Of a DNA stretch of 47,700 nucleotides, positions 44,322 through 47,700 are shown piece by piece. Both the position numbers and the translations under genes were made by a program. The notes beneath the pieces were generated by a model. That model searched no databases. It was given only the letters and a program-made list of their open reading frames with translations, and was not told where the DNA came from. How positions within the stretch are numbered: position 1 is the first letter of the stretch; every line of letters starts with the position of its first letter. The DNA is from an uncultured Clostridia bacterium (lineage in GTDB: Bacteria; Bacillota; Clostridia; TANB77; CAG-508), in the NCBI GenBank assembly GCA_904387305.1, contig CAJFLB010000008.1, positions 1 to 47,700 of the forward strand. The letters run 5' to 3'.

Positions 44322-45506
44322 CTACTTAAAATCTTTAATTTTATCTATAAAATAATCTATTTCGTCTTTCGTATTATATATATATAAAGATGCCCTTATT
44401 CCACCTTTTACATTAAACTTATTATATAATGGCTGACTGCATTGATATCCAGCTGATACAGCAATGTTATACGCATCTGATAATACTTTAGCCACATAGT
44501 GAATATCCAGACTTTTATTTTTGAAATTAAATGTAAAAATCGGAATATGATTTTTAGAAATTGGAAATATAAATTCTATATTGTCAAGCTCTTTCAATTT
44601 ATTATACATATATGTATCCAATTCTTTCATATATTCTTCAATATCTTTATATCCTATATCCAACAAGTACCTTAAAGAATATGAGAAACCTATTATATTT
44701 TCGATTGCAGGTGTGCCACATTCAAAACAATCTGGAATCTCTTTATATCTTATATTATCTTCAGTTATTTTATCTACCATTCCACCTCCAAACTTAACTA
44801 TTTTACATTTTTTTAACACTTTCATCTTGCCATATAATATTCCTACACCTGTAGGTCCTGTCATTTTATGAGCAGAAAAAGCAAGAAAATCACAATCTAC
44901 ATCTTTCACATCAATAGAATTATGTGGAACATATTGGCATCCATCAATAACTGCTAAACTGTTATATTTATGAACCAATTCACATATTTCTTTGATTGGC
45001 TGTATGTTACCTGTTATATTTGAAGCAGCTGTTATTGAAACAATCTTTGGGTTATATCTTTTTAATTTTTCTTCTAACTCCTTTAAATCCAATGTACCAA
45101 ATTCATCTGTTTTTACTACTTGTAATTGGCATTTGTTTCTCCAAGGTAAATAATTTGAATGATGTTCAATATCAGAGCATATAACAATATCATTCTTATT
45201 TAAATTAATCATATTGCAAACTAGATTTAAAGAATCTGAACAATTATGTGTAAATATTATTTCTTCTGACATGCTATTTAGTAGTAATGAAACATATTCT
45301 CTGCATTCATCAATTTTCATAGAGGCTTTTTCTGAATTTATATAATCTCCTCTATATACATTTGAAGTATAATTTTTATAATAATCGTTTATCCCTTCAA
45401 TCATTTGCTTAGGTTTAAATGTTGTAGAAGCATTATCAAAATAGACCAATTTTTTTCCATTATTAGAACTTTCTTTCATATAAAAATCTTCTGTTATATC
45501 TCTCAT
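44322..45506 (-). CDS. Class V aminotransferase / SufS-type cysteine desulfurase-like enzyme
   Basis: About 394 residues, PLP-dependent. FDNASTT at the start, DIEHHSNYLPW, the Schiff-base lysine in SAHKMTGPTGVG, and AGYQCSQP, which supplies the persulfide-carrying Cys of group II desulfurases, are all visible. I use ATG 45506 (MRDITEDF) because GGGAGG lies 7 nt ahead of it. No SufU/IscU gene is nearby, so it probably serves this pathway (sulfur donation or C-S lyase) rather than Fe-S assembly; that is inference. Confidence 0.9.
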   Translation of the reverse strand: MRDITEDFYMKESSNNGKKLVYFDNASTTFKPKQMIEGINDYYKNYTSNVYRGDYINSEKASMKIDECREYVSLLLNSMSEEIIFTHNCSDSLNLVCNMINLNKNDIVICSDIEHHSNYLPWRNKCQLQVVKTDEFGTLDLKELEEKLKRYNPKIVSITAASNITGNIQPIKEICELVHKYNSLAVIDGCQYVPHNSIDVKDVDCDFLAFSAHKMTGPTGVGILYGKMKVLKKCKIVKFGGGMVDKITEDNIRYKEIPDCFECGTPAIENIIGFSYSLRYLLDIGYKDIEEYMKELDTYMYNKLKELDNIEFIFPISKNHIPIFTFNFKNKSLDIHYVAKVLSDAYNIAVSAGYQCSQPLYNKFNVKGGIRASLYIYNTKDEIDYFIDKIKDFK

Positions 45507-45508
45507 TT

Positions 45509-46657
45509 TTATTCCTCCCAAAATTTTATAATTGCAAATTTTCCAGAGCGTTCTGGAGATATAGCCTGAACATGTTTTATTTGAGGCTCTCCTATATTTA
45601 ATTTTGTTATTTTATCTAATAACTTTTCTTCATTCTCTTTAGAAATACATTGAAAATCTTTTGTCTCATATCTAATAATAAATTTGTCCTTTGAAAGGTA
45701 TTGTAATTGATATAACAATATTTCATCAAATTCAATAAATATATCATCAATTACTGTTACTGGTAATTTTATTTTATCATAATCTTTTTCTCGTCCTGCC
45801 ATTCGAGAAATTATTTTATTTTTTGGAAAATTGATATATTCTTCTTTAGTTGCTTGAACCATATCCCCAACTTTATAATTAACCAAAGGCATATACTCAT
45901 TTTTATAACTATCTATTATTAATGAATATATATTATTACTGTCATCAACTGGTTCAAGTCTTACATTAACTAAGTCTGGGCATAATTTCATTTTACCTGT
46001 TTCATCTTCTATAAAAATATATCCAAATTCTGTTGTTCCATAAAGATTTAAAATTGTTGTATTATAACATTCTTCAATAAATTTTCTTGTATTTTTGCTT
46101 ACATATTCATAACTTAGAGTTATCACTTTTGGTATATATAATTTTTCTTTTATTTGATATTTTCTATATAATAACAAATATACTGCTAAATATACTGGAT
46201 CAGCATCTAAATAATATGGTTTAAATAAATTTAATTCTTTTGTTATCTGTTCAATATCTTCTACCGTCCATGTCCATGGGTTAAATGTGCTATTTACATA
46301 TAAAGTATTATTTATTATTCTTTTTTCCATAGGCAATTTATCCATAAAGCACATTAAATTCGAGCATTGAGCAGTAGTAAAAATTGCTTTGTTATATTTT
46401 TTTTCTAAATACTCTTTTAATAGTGGATTGTTTTTATAAGTTCTTTTATATTCTTCTTGCCACCAACCCTTTGGTCTTATTATTTCCATTCTATTAGATG
46501 TTGTACCTGATGTAGTAGCATATTCTATATTGTCATTCTCGTTTTCTGTAATTCCAAAGTTGTTAGGAAAATTATCTACAATATCTTTTTTTACCAGAAA
46601 CTCTCCTTCCTTTTTATTTTTATATATTGGAAGTTCTTGAATTTTATCTATTTGCAT
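45509..46657 (-). CDS. PaaK-like adenylate-forming ligase
   Basis: 382 residues, resembling phenylacetate-CoA ligase-type ANL enzymes. YATTSGTTSNRMEI is the Ser/Thr/Gly-rich AMP loop, LNLYGTTEFGY the central motif, and MPLVNYKVGDM the A7-like block. The C-terminal lid is short. It should activate a carboxylic acid, possibly an aryl or amino acid. The RBS lies inside the upstream hydrolase gene (4-nt gap). Confidence 0.85.
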   Translation of the reverse strand: MQIDKIQELPIYKNKKEGEFLVKKDIVDNFPNNFGITENENDNIEYATTSGTTSNRMEIIRPKGWWQEEYKRTYKNNPLLKEYLEKKYNKAIFTTAQCSNLMCFMDKLPMEKRIINNTLYVNSTFNPWTWTVEDIEQITKELNLFKPYYLDADPVYLAVYLLLYRKYQIKEKLYIPKVITLSYEYVSKNTRKFIEECYNTTILNLYGTTEFGYIFIEDETGKMKLCPDLVNVRLEPVDDSNNIYSLIIDSYKNEYMPLVNYKVGDMVQATKEEYINFPKNKIISRMAGREKDYDKIKLPVTVIDDIFIEFDEILLYQLQYLSKDKFIIRYETKDFQCISKENEEKLLDKITKLNIGEPQIKHVQAISPERSGKFAIIKFWEE

Positions 46658-46661
46658 TTTT

Positions 46662-47393
46662 TCATTCTCCTTTCTCTATTTTATTATAATTTTTTTCGAC
46701 AACATTGTTTAAAAATTCTTTTACTACAAAATTGTACTTTTTAAAATTTTTTAAATTTTTTTCAATATGACCTTGAAAAGCTAGCACAAAATTTTTGTCA
46801 TTTGACTCTATTGCTTCTATAACATCATCTTCTGATTTAGCTGATATTTTTAAATTTTTACCTAGTTTGGCAATTTTTTGATGATGCATTGAACAAATAG
46901 GATATTTTTCTACTTTCATAATTTTCCTTAAAATTGAATCTTTTTCAATGTAAATCTCGTGATAATTAATAAAGCCATCTTCATCTATAGTATGTAATAT
47001 TGAATTTTTATTAGATATATCTTCTAAAGTCCCCCCTTCTGCAACATTTATAATTTGTAAGCCTCTACAAATTCCCAATACTGGTATTCTATTTTCTCTA
47101 CATTTTTTATATAGTTCAATCTCTATTTCATCTCTTTTTGAAATTTCTTTAACCATTAATGATTCATTATAATAGCCTTCTTTTATATCTTCACCACCAA
47201 TAAATAATATTCCATCTATTATTTTAATAATTTCATCTATATTGGCTTTTTTAATTTGAGGACTTATTTGTATAGGAACTGCATTATTATTTATTAGCAT
47301 TTCTATATATGAGTTAGCAACCAAATTAACTCTTTGTTTATATCCATTCTTATCTATATCTAATTCCGAACATACAATTCCTATTACTTTCAT
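46662..47393 (-). CDS. Class I glutamine-amidotransferase-like gamma-glutamyl hydrolase (peptidase C26)
   Basis: About 243 residues. VLGICRGLQIINV carries the nucleophile Cys. GILFIGGEDI and CSMHHQKI (His) complete a PuuD-like active site, which cleaves gamma-glutamyl amides. I place the start at ATG 47393 (MKVIGIVCSEL), since AAAAGGAG lies just upstream; the longer frame would run through the leader terminator. Pairing a gamma-glutamyl ligase-like gene with such a hydrolase suggests a protecting-group strategy like the Puu putrescine pathway (inference). Confidence 0.9.
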   Translation of the reverse strand: MKVIGIVCSELDIDKNGYKQRVNLVANSYIEMLINNNAVPIQISPQIKKANIDEIIKIIDGILFIGGEDIKEGYYNESLMVKEISKRDEIEIELYKKCRENRIPVLGICRGLQIINVAEGGTLEDISNKNSILHTIDEDGFINYHEIYIEKDSILRKIMKVEKYPICSMHHQKIAKLGKNLKISAKSEDDVIEAIESNDKNFVLAFQGHIEKNLKNFKKYNFVVKEFLNNVVEKNYNKIEKGE

Positions 47394-47424
47394 TATTTCT
47401 TCATACTCCTTTTCAAATATATAC

Positions 47425-47454
47425 AAAAAAGAGCACAAGGTATCCTTGTAACTC
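47425..47454 (-). terminator. Leader terminator (candidate attenuator)
   Basis: Minus strand: GAG-TT-ACAAGG, ATA loop, CCTTGT-G-CTC, then TTTTTT. It lies between the leader ORF and the first operon gene, so transcription of the operon must pass it. CTTTGT within the leader ORF (minus strand, 47487-47492) can pair with ACAAGG, the 5' arm of this stem, as a possible antiterminator. Confidence 0.75.
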
Positions 47455-47457
47455 TAT

Positions 47458-47508
47458 TTATAATTTATTTAAATTCCATTTATCCACAAAGCAAATTTGT
47501 AAATTCAT
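47458..47508 (-). CDS. 16-codon leader peptide ORF
   Basis: ATG 47508 to TAA 47458; the product reads MNLQICFVDKWNLNKL. A GGGGGA Shine-Dalgarno and a consensus promoter precede it, and an intrinsic terminator begins 3 nt after it. This is the layout of an attenuation leader. It contains single Cys, Phe and Trp codons rather than a run. A very short precursor peptide for the radical-SAM operon is a less likely alternative. Confidence 0.55.
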   Translation of the reverse strand: MNLQICFVDKWNLNKL

Positions 47509-47680
47509 TTTAATCCCCCAAATTTTCTTTAAAATTGGCATCATTATATAATAGCATTTAGACATTGTCAATATTTTCCTTTAATTTATTGATGAATATT
47601 TTTTACGTAAATTTACAAAGTAAATTCCAAATGTAATATATAAATATGGATATAACCTTTACACAAAGTAAAATTTGTAA
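47485..47680. repeat. Three copies of a palindromic ACAAAG..AAATTTGT motif around the operon promoter
   Basis: CACAAAGCAAATTTGTAA (47485-47502) and CACAAAGTAAAATTTGTAA (47662-47680) are near-identical and internally palindromic (ACAAA/TTTGT). A degenerate copy, TACAAAGTAAATT, lies at 47614-47626. One is inside the leader ORF and two are upstream of the promoter. They may be operators or relics of leader duplication. The remainder of 47581-47700 shows no gene. Confidence 0.5.
47543..47571 (-). promoter_or_regulatory. Consensus promoter of the nine-gene operon
   Basis: Minus strand: perfect TTGACA (47566-47571), a 17-bp spacer and perfect TATAAT (47543-47548), ~35 nt before the leader ATG. Confidence 0.85.
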
Positions 47681-47700
47681 GATTAAATTCTAAATAGTAT

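Overview
The window is very AT-rich. Its genes carry strong AGGAGG-type ribosome binding sites, several consensus TTGACA/TATAAT promoters and a spoVB-type gene. Together with the mutS-miaB neighbourhood, a clostridial tandem-OB single-strand-binding protein and the DUF4130/radical-SAM pair, this points to a low-GC Firmicute of the class Clostridia, probably an uncultured gut lineage. I cannot name the species from sequence alone.

Layout. 143-5167 (minus) is a housekeeping block: mutS, an unknown helix-turn-helix protein and miaB. 5297-13333 is mixed: an unknown protein, rpmE, a 59-residue membrane protein, a VanW-family protein, a SpoVB-like flippase, an unusually short ftsZ, an SSB-like protein and the radical-SAM/DUF4130 DNA-metabolism pair. 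13374-22084 (minus) is one six-gene operon that looks like an uncharacterised lipid pathway: a BtaA-like aminocarboxypropyl transferase, a phytol/dolichol-kinase-like membrane enzyme, a GNAT, an acyl-AMP ligase, a UbiA prenyltransferase and a PEP-synthase-like phosphotransferase. 22368-28010 (minus) holds an ABC exporter and its two-component system, with a candidate operator upstream of the exporter genes. 28027-30403 has a zinc phospholipase-like protein and a D-Ala-D-Ala carboxypeptidase. 30404-38527 is accessory: small unknown genes, a polysaccharide deacetylase, a decayed bacterial-type valS, and an intact archaeal-type ValRS beside a tRNA-Val(UAC) gene. 38631-47571 (minus) is a nine-gene operon: a glutamine-amidotransferase-like hydrolase, a PaaK-like ligase, a cysteine-desulfurase-like enzyme, a radical-SAM/SPASM enzyme, a GCS2-type ligase, an ATP-grasp ligase and a three-gene ABC importer. 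It is preceded by a consensus promoter, a 16-codon leader ORF and an intrinsic terminator.

The strongest unexpected signal concerns the codon CGG. Four genes (spoVB-like, ubiA-like, an OmpR-type response regulator and a D,D-carboxypeptidase) are each broken by exactly one extra base. In all four that base is the C of an in-frame CGG, and skipping it (reading C|GGA or C|GGG) restores the family-typical protein. By hand scan, the other resident genes contain no in-frame CGG. The only exceptions I found are one in ssb and three in two accessory genes. This suggests +1 frameshifting, or quadruplet reading, at CGG in this organism. The two compact uncharacterised operons and the ValRS replacement are the other main points of interest. 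CGG counts and motif positions were made by eye and should be recomputed.
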